Below are positions 1 to 5,903 of a stretch of 22,671 bases of DNA, in pieces. Source of the DNA: Alphaproteobacteria bacterium (lineage in GTDB: Bacteria > Pseudomonadota > Alphaproteobacteria > Rs-D84); NCBI GenBank assembly GCA_017642625.1, contig JAGCOQ010000044.1, positions 1 through 22,671 of the forward strand, in the 5' to 3' direction. The translations under genes and the position numbers were made by a program. Each line of letters opens with the position of its first letter. Position 1 is the stretch's first letter. The notes beneath the pieces are model-generated. The model did no database searches. It was not told the DNA's origin and saw only the letters and a list, made by a program, of their open reading frames with translations.

Positions 1-480
1 CAAGTTTTTAACGAGGTTTAATATGTAAACCTACTACCTGTCTAGGATATGCACATTTGACTTAGTCAAAGTTTGGATAATCCAAATTCAACTGTCTGCA
101 CATCCCTTCTTGAATTTTGATGAGCTGCTTTTATTCACAATATTTGCAGTTTAACCGGTACCCCGTTCTTAGCGTTTGTTCCGTAAACCGCCGAATTTCA
201 GGGGTTGAGAGTCTTATTTAAATGGTTCCCAACTTGAAAGCCCGCATAGTATGAATTGAAATCAAAAAAAAGTCAAGCGTTTTTTACGAAATAATTTTAA
301 AAAAGTTGTTAAAAAATAAAAAACCGCAGAAATCCGCCATTTTATTTTTCTTATTTTTATAACCTTTTGACTTTTGCCAACCATTATTACGATTCGATTT
401 TAACCGATTCGTTATCAAAAACACCGATTCGCAATACCCCGTAAAATGAATTCGACATAATTCGACGTTTAATTTCGCTC
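1..480. other. Gene-free AT-rich region with palindromes and short repeats
   Basis: No open reading frame with coding character is visible. The first 86 bases hold three perfect interrupted palindromes (15-31, 56-70, 72-86). Around 160-205 there is a possible RNA fold: ACCCC and GGGGT enclose a hairpin with arms GCGTTT and AAACCGC (one bulged C). Bases 240-480 are very AT-rich and carry CGATTCG three times (390-396, 405-411, 425-431) and ATTCGAC twice at a 10-base period (about 450-466). I compared it by eye with tmRNA, 6S, SRP and RNase P RNA signatures and recognised none. It may be a regulatory region or a structured RNA of unknown kind. Confidence 0.5.
15..86. repeat. Cluster of three short palindromes
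   Basis: GGTTTA-atatg-TAAACC lies at 15-31. TTTGACT-t-AGTCAAA (56-70) and TTTGGAT-a-ATCCAAA (72-86) lie one base apart. The last two have the same length and the same TTTG...CAAA ends, and they repeat at a 16-base period. One-base centres make them poor RNA hairpins, so tandem binding sites for a dimeric DNA-binding protein are more likely. The regulated gene is probably outside the window to the left, or is the gene at 481-1050 read from the far side. Confidence 0.55.
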
Positions 481-1050
481 TTATCTAGTCTTATCCAACA
501 AAGATAACTGGGTTTTTAAGTCACCCAATTGCCTACAAATAAAACGCTTGGTTTCTTCAGGTCGGTCTGTTTTACCATAGTCTTTACACAAAGCCACCAT
601 CCAGTATATGTTTATCCACAACATAGATTCCGGATTTTCTTGTATTATAATCCCTTTCTCCATGTCAGGTTTCTCGTCCTTTTTTGGTGGGTTTCGCAAT
701 TCATCTGGCATTTTTTGCCACATCGCCATCAATTGATTTTGTATTAAATCGGTCTTTTTAAACACCGGCGAATAATTATCGTATGTCGCAATAGAATTAC
801 TGGCGCACAAACGGTATTTTACACCTTCGAAACAACAGCCTTCATCTGGGCGGTTAACGTAATATAGTGCACAGAATTTGGGCTGTTTTGTCCCGCGATA
901 TTTAAAGCACCATTCTAGCGTTTCTATTAATAAATTGCCGACCAATATAATTACGCCGTCTTCGGACACGCGTATATCAAGATTCGCAGGGTTTGATAAC
1001 ATCGTGTCCAATTCGCTTATAATTTTTTGCGCTTCTGTTGGGTCGGCCAT
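481..1050 (-). CDS. Hypothetical cytoplasmic protein, 189 aa
   Basis: I do not recognise this protein. It begins MADPTEAQK and has no signal peptide or membrane segment, so it is probably cytoplasmic. It holds several cysteines in the first half, including a CC pair near residue 72, and a Pro/Lys-rich charged stretch (NPPKKDEKPD) near 120-130. The ATG at 1048-1050 is preceded by AAGGA with a 6-base spacer, which supports the start. It stands alone on the minus strand and is divergent from the secreted protein at 1189, with about 140 bases between them. No terminator is seen after its stop. The reading frame is convincing from its length, ribosome site and ordinary composition. The function is open. 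Confidence 0.72.
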   Translation of the reverse strand: MADPTEAQKIISELDTMLSNPANLDIRVSEDGVIILVGNLLIETLEWCFKYRGTKQPKFCALYYVNRPDEGCCFEGVKYRLCASNSIATYDNYSPVFKKTDLIQNQLMAMWQKMPDELRNPPKKDEKPDMEKGIIIQENPESMLWINIYWMVALCKDYGKTDRPEETKRFICRQLGDLKTQLSLLDKTR

Positions 1051-1083
1051 ATTTAATCCTTTTATGTTGCCCCCTACACTGTG

Positions 1084-1111
1084 ACAATACCACGAATTTA
1101 CACAAAATCAA
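1084..1111 (-). promoter_or_regulatory. Candidate promoter for the 189-aa gene
   Basis: On the minus strand TTGATT (1106-1111) and TATTGT (1084-1089) are separated by 16 bases. This would give a leader of roughly 25-30 bases before the ATG at 1050. The match is moderate. Confidence 0.35.
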
Positions 1112-1172
1112 GTTATCGCCACAACAAACTTTCCCCGATATTAAAAAATCTGTTTTTTATCCTGATAAATTG

Positions 1173-1181
1173 TGGTATAAT
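1173..1181 (+). promoter_or_regulatory. Extended -10 element immediately before a start codon
   Basis: TGG-TATAAT at 1173-1181 is a perfect extended -10 (TGn-TATAAT). No good -35 hexamer is seen 16-18 bases upstream, as is usual for extended -10 promoters. The -10 ends 7 bases before the ATG at 1189, so transcription should start at or next to the A of the start codon. This implies a leaderless mRNA. Confidence 0.65.
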
Positions 1182-1188
1182 TTAAGGC

Positions 1189-2571
1189 ATGAAAAAGAAT
1201 AAATATGTTTTTGCGTCCCTGCTTGTAATATGCGGGATTGCACCTGCCCTGGCGTCCGATTGTACGGGGGCAGAATGTGACTTTATGGAAATGATGTATG
1301 CCGATACTGGCACAACATATGCGCCGGCACCCATGGGCTATACCTACAGGGAACCGGTTGGCTATGTCGCACCAACACCAGTCGCGCAATATCAACAACC
1401 AACGGAATACATCTATGCAACCCAGATTCCTATGCGTTCTGTCAAGACACTGACGATTAAGCCGGTGCCCGAAGACACACGTCCGGCGGTTTGGGACGGC
1501 ACTATGCGCGGGAAACAGGTGCGTTATACCAACGATAAAACGGTCGATTGGCGTGATGGCGTTCCAATTTGGGACGATTCGATTGCACACTATCGTCGCA
1601 AGGATTTCTCGGACTGGTTCTTGGAACCATCACCGGAAATCTATTTACGCGAAGTTGATGCGCCATCAAGACAGACGTATCAGGCATATGGAACATATTC
1701 TCAATACCCCGCTTATCCTGCGGTCCAGTCTTATCAGACCGATCCAGCGATTGCGCTGTATAATCAGAACATGGCTGATGCCGCCGCAACACGCGCACGT
1801 ATTGATGAATTGCTGGAACCGAACAAACCACAATTTAATTTCTGGGTGGACGAAGGATGTGAAGATGGCGCAATGCCGACAACGGCGACTGTTTCGCACC
1901 CAATATATGCGCCGGCACCAAAATATACGGCCCAGGATTTAACCCAGGTTGTGTCCTATACATTTGGTCGTTCCGACGGTTGCCCATTTGATTCAGAAAC
2001 AGAATGCGAAATATGGCGTCGTAAACCGATTATTCGTGAAACCGTTTCACCACGCAGTCCTGTTATTCGTGCAGATTCATTGAATGCGTTTGTATATGTT
2101 GCTGACCGCAACCCATCAATCACTGCAAACGATCCGATTTCTGCGCCGTTGCTTGACCGCTATAAAATGTTAATGCGTTCTGCAAATGCATGTTGCACAG
2201 ACGGTTTGGTGTATTCACTGAAACGCGCGGGTGCATCTGATGGCTTGATTTACAAATTCATGTCTGATGACGCGAACTTCTATGGCTTTGGTTCACGTTG
2301 CTTGATGATGACGGATGACGAATTGGACAGCAAATATCCAAACACCGCGACCGCTGCGGTTGCTGCGGACGTGCGTAATGGATGCCTGTGCCGTGGTCGT
2401 CAATGGTTTGCCGCTATGTTGGCACCATTCCAACAAGTATACGAAGCCGCGCCAGATTTTGCTGAGCAGAAGTTCTTTTACACATATACGGACGGTCTTG
2501 GTCGCAAGACAATGGTATCTGTAAATAATGACGTCCAGAACGTGTTAAGACAGTTGGAGTTATGTCCATAA
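1189..2571 (+). CDS. Secreted Tyr/Pro-rich protein, 460 aa, unknown function
   Basis: The N-terminus is a typical Sec signal peptide: MKKNKY, a hydrophobic core, and a likely cut after A-L-A near residue 22. The mature protein is therefore periplasmic or outside the cell. Residues 40-75 and 160-185 are rich in Tyr, Pro, Gln and Ala (YAPAPMGY, YVAPTPVAQYQQP, YGTYSQYPAYPAVQSY). The second half is more globular and has about ten cysteines, several in pairs (ACC, CLC), which suggests disulfide bonds. I recognise no known domain. There is no proper ribosome site, and a perfect extended -10 sits just upstream, so it is probably translated from a leaderless transcript. A strong terminator follows the stop. 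It is a single-gene unit. Confidence 0.82.
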   Translation: MKKNKYVFASLLVICGIAPALASDCTGAECDFMEMMYADTGTTYAPAPMGYTYREPVGYVAPTPVAQYQQPTEYIYATQIPMRSVKTLTIKPVPEDTRPAVWDGTMRGKQVRYTNDKTVDWRDGVPIWDDSIAHYRRKDFSDWFLEPSPEIYLREVDAPSRQTYQAYGTYSQYPAYPAVQSYQTDPAIALYNQNMADAAATRARIDELLEPNKPQFNFWVDEGCEDGAMPTTATVSHPIYAPAPKYTAQDLTQVVSYTFGRSDGCPFDSETECEIWRRKPIIRETVSPRSPVIRADSLNAFVYVADRNPSITANDPISAPLLDRYKMLMRSANACCTDGLVYSLKRAGASDGLIYKFMSDDANFYGFGSRCLMMTDDELDSKYPNTATAAVAADVRNGCLCRGRQWFAAMLAPFQQVYEAAPDFAEQKFFYTYTDGLGRKTMVSVNNDVQNVLRQLELCP

Positions 2572-2586
2572 GCAAAAATTAAAAAC

Positions 2587-2608
2587 AACGCCCCACGGGG
2601 CGTTTTTT
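2587..2608 (+). terminator. Rho-independent terminator after the 460-aa gene
   Basis: AACGCCCC-ac-GGGGCGTT (2587-2604) is followed by a T run. It begins 15 bases after the stop codon at 2571. Confidence 0.85.
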
Positions 2609-2652
2609 TGAATTCAAAGCACAGAAAGAATCATAAGTCTATGTCTTCTTTA

Positions 2653-2754
2653 TTGTCATCCCGGGCTTGACCCGGGATCCAGGTAATATAAAAGCACGCG
2701 CATATAATGCGCGACATAAATACCTGGGCCCCGGCTCGGCGGCCGGGGTGACAA
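2653..2754. repeat. Cloverleaf-shaped palindromic repeat element 1 (REP-like, 102 bp)
   Basis: The ends TTGTCA (2653-2658) and TGACAA (2749-2754) are inverted. Inside are an 8-bp hairpin ATCCCGGG-cttga-CCCGGGAT (2658-2678), an inner stem CCAGGTA (2679-2685) with TACCTGG (2721-2727) capped by CGCGCAT-ata-ATGCGCG (2697-2713), and a third hairpin CCCCGG...CCGGGG (2729-2748). The outline matches element 2 at 5722-5833. Its ends resemble the GTCAT-type palindromic repeats scattered through many alphaproteobacterial genomes. It carries no gene; the short frame across it is a shadow. Confidence 0.75.
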
Positions 2755-2781
2755 ATGCTCTAAACTCTGTACAATAAAAAA

Positions 2782-2830
2782 ACCGCCCAAACCTGTCGCG
2801 GCGTAGCATCAGCGAAGACGGACGGGCGGT
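2782..2830 (-). terminator. Terminator of the 640/253-aa operon, with a repeat-derived loop
   Basis: Read on the minus strand, ACCGCCC (2830-2824) and GGGCGGT (2788-2782) form a stem followed by a T run, directly after the stop at 2839. The loop of 35 bases is long for a terminator. It contains TGTCGCGGCG and AGCGAAGACGGACG on the plus strand, words that recur near 20845-20935. Confidence 0.7.
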
Positions 2831-2838
2831 GATTTTCA

Positions 2839-3600
2839 TTATGTTCCAGGTGTACGTGTTGCACGATTATCTTTTTCAAAAGCTTCTTTTGCTTTGGTTA
2901 TTTCCCTATTCAACGCATAAGCACACTCTCTTATCTTGGCTGGGCTGGACAGTGAATTGCATTCACTAGGTCTGTTTCCACCTGTCCAACGTTTTGCTAT
3001 ATTTATATCGCTTTCTATTTGTCGTTTGGCATCTGATGTTTTGCCTTCATCCAATGCGTTTAATACCGCACTTATATTGTTTTGCAAACATTCATATGTT
3101 GCCACCGTTCCCGCTGTTATATTATTACAGTTTGTCGCACCGTCGATGAAAACATATTTGTCTTTGGATGTGCCACTACCAACCGAAATGCCGCCACCCG
3201 AAGAAGATGATGACGAACCAGATCCATAATTACCACCACTTGCCACCTGAATCTTGGTGGTCAAAACGGCCTTTTCTAATTGGGTTTTAAACCGACGAAT
3301 CATTGTTTCCATATATTCGTAATGCTTATACATTTGTTGCGTCATAAAGGTTGTTTTCAACGCAACAGCATTACGCATAAGTTGCCTTTGCGATTCATCT
3401 TGGGCGTTTTTATCCAATCCGATGTTATAGACATGTGTTGTGCACAGTGCAATTTCAGGATTAATGCGGTCTTTATCTGTATCGTCACAACCATTACCGC
3501 TTGCCGCGAACACTGGCGAAACAAGTGTCAACGCAATGCACAATGCACTCAACATTTTTCCATTAAAAAACTTGTTTTGTATCTGCATTTTATTACTCAA
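2839..3600 (-). CDS. Secreted protein with helical N-terminal region and Gly/Ser linker, 253 aa
   Basis: The N-terminus carries a Sec signal (hydrophobic LSALCIALTLVSPVFA, cut near residue 32), so the protein is exported. A long helical, probably coiled-coil stretch follows at about 65-115. A flexible linker rich in Gly and Ser lies at about 122-143, and a second helical part with four cysteines reaches to the end. No family is recognised. A TTG at 3600 follows AGAAGG by 4 bases and is used here. The ATG at 3588 is an alternative that leaves a 28-residue signal intact. The upstream 640-aa gene ends only one base away (stop at 3602), so the two are an operon and their products probably work together. 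A terminator follows. Confidence 0.78.
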   Translation of the reverse strand: MSNKMQIQNKFFNGKMLSALCIALTLVSPVFAASGNGCDDTDKDRINPEIALCTTHVYNIGLDKNAQDESQRQLMRNAVALKTTFMTQQMYKHYEYMETMIRRFKTQLEKAVLTTKIQVASGGNYGSGSSSSSSGGGISVGSGTSKDKYVFIDGATNCNNITAGTVATYECLQNNISAVLNALDEGKTSDAKRQIESDINIAKRWTGGNRPSECNSLSSPAKIRECAYALNREITKAKEAFEKDNRATRTPGT

Positions 3601-3601
3601 C

Positions 3602-5524
3602 TTACCTTCTAGAAATAGTAGGAACTCTTAAAGTCGGATCTAACGGGGAAAAATCTATTCCTGATAAATCTATATCCATCTCACACGTTAATGTGCTATC
3701 ACTCCAAGTAAATCCGCTAGTACACTTACATGTACCATTCTCGAGGTAGTGTGCTGTTGAATCACCCTCTTCACACAGACAGTGTGCGAGAGAACTATAA
3801 GTGGCACTTCCTATCCCTGTCGGCACATTTTGCCAATCTTTGCATTTCGCATAAACGTAATCGTAATGATTTGTAAAATCGTTTTCGTATAAACCCCTTG
3901 CTACTAACATTCCTTCCAAATCGTTATCGGCTACACATACGGTCTTGGGCAAAGCTTTCAACGAAACTATCTTTTCCAAATCTGCTAAGGTTTCATCACT
4001 TACCGCACAATATTTTATACCATCTGGATTTGGTGCAGTCTTTGCGCCGGTGTTTTTCCACATGGTCCCATAAACACTTGGTGCATCTTGTTCAATAATA
4101 CGCTTCAAAATATCTATATCAAGGCTGGAACCTTTCTTACGATTGCGGAAGAACTTAGATGCCTCTAATGCAGAGGATGCGCAACCGACACGAATATTTC
4201 CGTTATATTCACCCTGTTCTTCCCACAACCAGTTGCGTTGAACATCTTCACCACTGGTTAATGTTTTCTGTAATGTACAGGATACGTCATCTTCTGGTGG
4301 AATCACTTGACCTATCATACACGGACGACCACCACGAGCACCGTTTGTGTTTACGGATTGCCCATTCGGACAATTATCACTAACATACTTTGGCCAACTT
4401 CTTACCATGGTATAATCTGATGTCACTTTCAAAGAGCCATCTGGTTGTATTTCGTACTGAGGCTGTTTTATATAACGTTCCGTGGTTGAACACAAATATT
4501 GCGCCCACACATTGCAAGAATCGTTCAGCATCATATAGATATCGGAAATATCAACACCGACCGCTTGGGCGGTAATTAACGCATCATACAGTTCATCCAA
4601 AACGTTTTCATATGGATCAAAGAACGCCATTGCTTTTTCTTTAAACGTTCTTACACGCTTTGGACCGGCGCAACCGGAACCCTTGCTGTCGCAACCCGCG
4701 TATTTAAACGCATCTTCCATAGATGTTTTTAATGCCTTTAACTGTGTTTCTGCATTTTCAAGAGATGACAAGATTTGACCGCCAATCTGTTCACGTGCCA
4801 AAACGTCCGCAGAAACGCCGTTTTGTGCCGCCATTTGTTGTGCAGCGGTTAATGCACCATTGGCTGCTTGCTGTGGTGTATTTGAATCACCGGTCGAGCC
4901 CAAAATGGATGTTGATGATGTCGTCGCCGGCGTAGAACGCGCCGCCGCAGCTTCAGCAATGGCTTGCGCGGTTAATTCTTTCTGTTCGTCCAGTGCGCTT
5001 TGCAATTGGGCAACTGTTTCGGCGTTTTGTGCCGCCATTTCAGATTGCATTTGTTGCATTTGCGCCTGCATCTGCGCCATTTGTTGTGCGCTTTGTTCAG
5101 CCGCCGCATTTGCCGCAGCAGCCTGGGCTGCGTTTGCCTTGGCGGTGGAATTAGCCACCAACTGTGCCGCAATATACCCAATCAAATCGTCGCCGTATTG
5201 TTTGCATGCCTCGTTAGATTGCACACAGCCGTTCACAATGGTTGCGGCAATATTCATATCTGTGCAACCACCATTTGCACATTTTGGTTGTGCACAGCGC
5301 AAAATAACCGCATTACAGTTGCCAAAGTCAGCAGTCGGCAATTCCGCCGCATCAGAACCCGAACGCACGTTCATCAACGCATTCCAGTTATTATTATTTG
5401 TTGATCCAGATGCACCATTATAGGCGGTTAAATTGTTTCCACGTGTTGTTGGAACCGCGCAAAACCCTGCGCCAAACGGCACAGCACACAAGGCAGCCAT
5501 AAAAAATCTGGCAAAATATTTCAT
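3602..5524 (-). CDS. Large secreted coiled-coil protein with EGF-like C-terminal module, 640 aa
   Basis: A signal peptide (MKYFARFFMAALCAVPFGAG, cut near C-A) leads into a Cys-containing segment. An Ala/Gln/Met-rich coiled coil follows at about 128-196 (repeats of QMAQMQAQMQQMQ type), then a Thr/Ser linker and a large globular part with many cysteines. Near residues 580-615 the pattern C-x-C-x2-G ... NGTCKCTSGFTW ... C resembles an EGF-like or other small disulfide-bonded module. I do not recognise the family as a whole. The ATG at 5524 is chosen because a promoter (TTGCTA/TAAAAT, 5542-5570) overlaps the longer possible start at 5551, and AAGAGAGA lies just before 5524. It is the first gene of an operon with the 253-aa gene. 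Its size, coiled coil and cysteines suggest a structural envelope or surface role. Confidence 0.78.
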   Translation of the reverse strand: MKYFARFFMAALCAVPFGAGFCAVPTTRGNNLTAYNGASGSTNNNNWNALMNVRSGSDAAELPTADFGNCNAVILRCAQPKCANGGCTDMNIAATIVNGCVQSNEACKQYGDDLIGYIAAQLVANSTAKANAAQAAAANAAAEQSAQQMAQMQAQMQQMQSEMAAQNAETVAQLQSALDEQKELTAQAIAEAAAARSTPATTSSTSILGSTGDSNTPQQAANGALTAAQQMAAQNGVSADVLAREQIGGQILSSLENAETQLKALKTSMEDAFKYAGCDSKGSGCAGPKRVRTFKEKAMAFFDPYENVLDELYDALITAQAVGVDISDIYMMLNDSCNVWAQYLCSTTERYIKQPQYEIQPDGSLKVTSDYTMVRSWPKYVSDNCPNGQSVNTNGARGGRPCMIGQVIPPEDDVSCTLQKTLTSGEDVQRNWLWEEQGEYNGNIRVGCASSALEASKFFRNRKKGSSLDIDILKRIIEQDAPSVYGTMWKNTGAKTAPNPDGIKYCAVSDETLADLEKIVSLKALPKTVCVADNDLEGMLVARGLYENDFTNHYDYVYAKCKDWQNVPTGIGSATYSSLAHCLCEEGDSTAHYLENGTCKCTSGFTWSDSTLTCEMDIDLSGIDFSPLDPTLRVPTISRR

Positions 5525-5541
5525 ATTCTCTCTTAGGGTTA

Positions 5542-5570
5542 ATTTTAACATAAAAAACTGTTTCTAGCAA
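5542..5570 (-). promoter_or_regulatory. Promoter of the 640/253-aa operon
   Basis: On the minus strand TTGCTA (5565-5570) and TAAAAT (5542-5547) are separated by 17 bases. Transcription should start near 5535, leaving a leader of about 11 bases with a purine-rich ribosome site. This places the ATG at 5551 upstream of the mRNA start. Confidence 0.6.
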
Positions 5571-5638
5571 GGGGAATCCTCGAAACAAAGCAATATCGTC
5601 GTCCTTGATTTTTCTCTCTGTTGGTTCCGCCCCCACTC

Positions 5639-5668
5639 TGTCATTCCTGCGTCCCCTGTCATTCCTGC
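5639..5668. repeat. Two tandem half-copies of the TGTCATTCCTGC motif
   Basis: TGTCATTCCTGC occurs at 5639-5650 and again at 5657-5668, an 18-base period. The word is the reverse complement of the right arm of element 2 (GCAGGAATGACA, ending 5833), so these look like decayed or partial copies of the same palindromic family. Confidence 0.6.
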
Positions 5669-5721
5669 ATCCCCCCAGCACCTGTTCCTCTTTTCCTTTT
5701 CTGTTATCACCACCTTTTTAC

Positions 5722-5833
5722 TGTCATTCTGGCGAAGGCCAGAATAGGGTCTTAAAACCTACTATCTTCTTATTTATTGGTACGACTTCGTCGCACACTG
5801 TATAGCCCTATTCCTGCCTGCGCAGGAATGACA
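5722..5833. repeat. Cloverleaf-shaped palindromic repeat element 2 (REP-like, 112 bp)
   Basis: TGTCA (5722-5726) and TGACA (5829-5833) are the ends. There are perfect 8-bp hairpins at each side: ATTCTGGC/GCCAGAAT (5726-5745, loop gaag) and ATTCCTGC/GCAGGAAT (5810-5829, loop ctgc). Between them TAGGG (5745-5749) and CCCTA (5806-5810) form an inner stem, with a small CGAC-ttc-GTCG hairpin (5783-5793) inside. The layout equals that of element 1, although the sequences differ. With the half-copies it fills most of the gene-free stretch 5552-5903. Confidence 0.75.
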
Positions 5834-5868
5834 AAAAAAAGCAAAAATAATAAACAGAAGCACAAAAA

Positions 5869-5886
5869 ACCGCCCATGCGGGCGGT
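5869..5886 (-). terminator. Terminator of the 1040-aa gene
   Basis: ACCGCCC (5869-5875), loop atgc and GGGCGGT (5880-5886) form a stem. On the minus strand it is followed by six T. It lies 18 bases after the stop at 5904. Confidence 0.85.
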
Positions 5887-5903
5887 CTTTTAATTGGCAC
5901 GGA

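Noticed and set aside
1..250. Possible tmRNA, 6S, SRP or RNase P RNA
   Set aside because: None of the conserved cores of these RNAs could be found on either strand. The region is reported only as structured and unknown.
390..431. Short CRISPR-like array of CGATTCG units
   Set aside because: The repeats are only 7 bases, with spacing of 15 and 20. This is far below CRISPR repeat length, and no cas gene is present.
612..620. Perfect DnaA box TTATCCACA
   Set aside because: A single box inside a coding region is expected by chance at this scale. It is kept only as a side note to the iteron-like repeats.
2639..2839. 66-codon minus-strand frame over element 1
   Set aside because: The frame crosses a palindromic repeat and a terminator and has no ribosome site.
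4860..5423. 187-codon plus-strand frame rich in Cys and Ala
   Set aside because: It is the antisense shadow of the Ala/Gln-rich coiled coil of the 640-aa protein. The repeated CICAIC-like pattern is simply the complement of that repeat.
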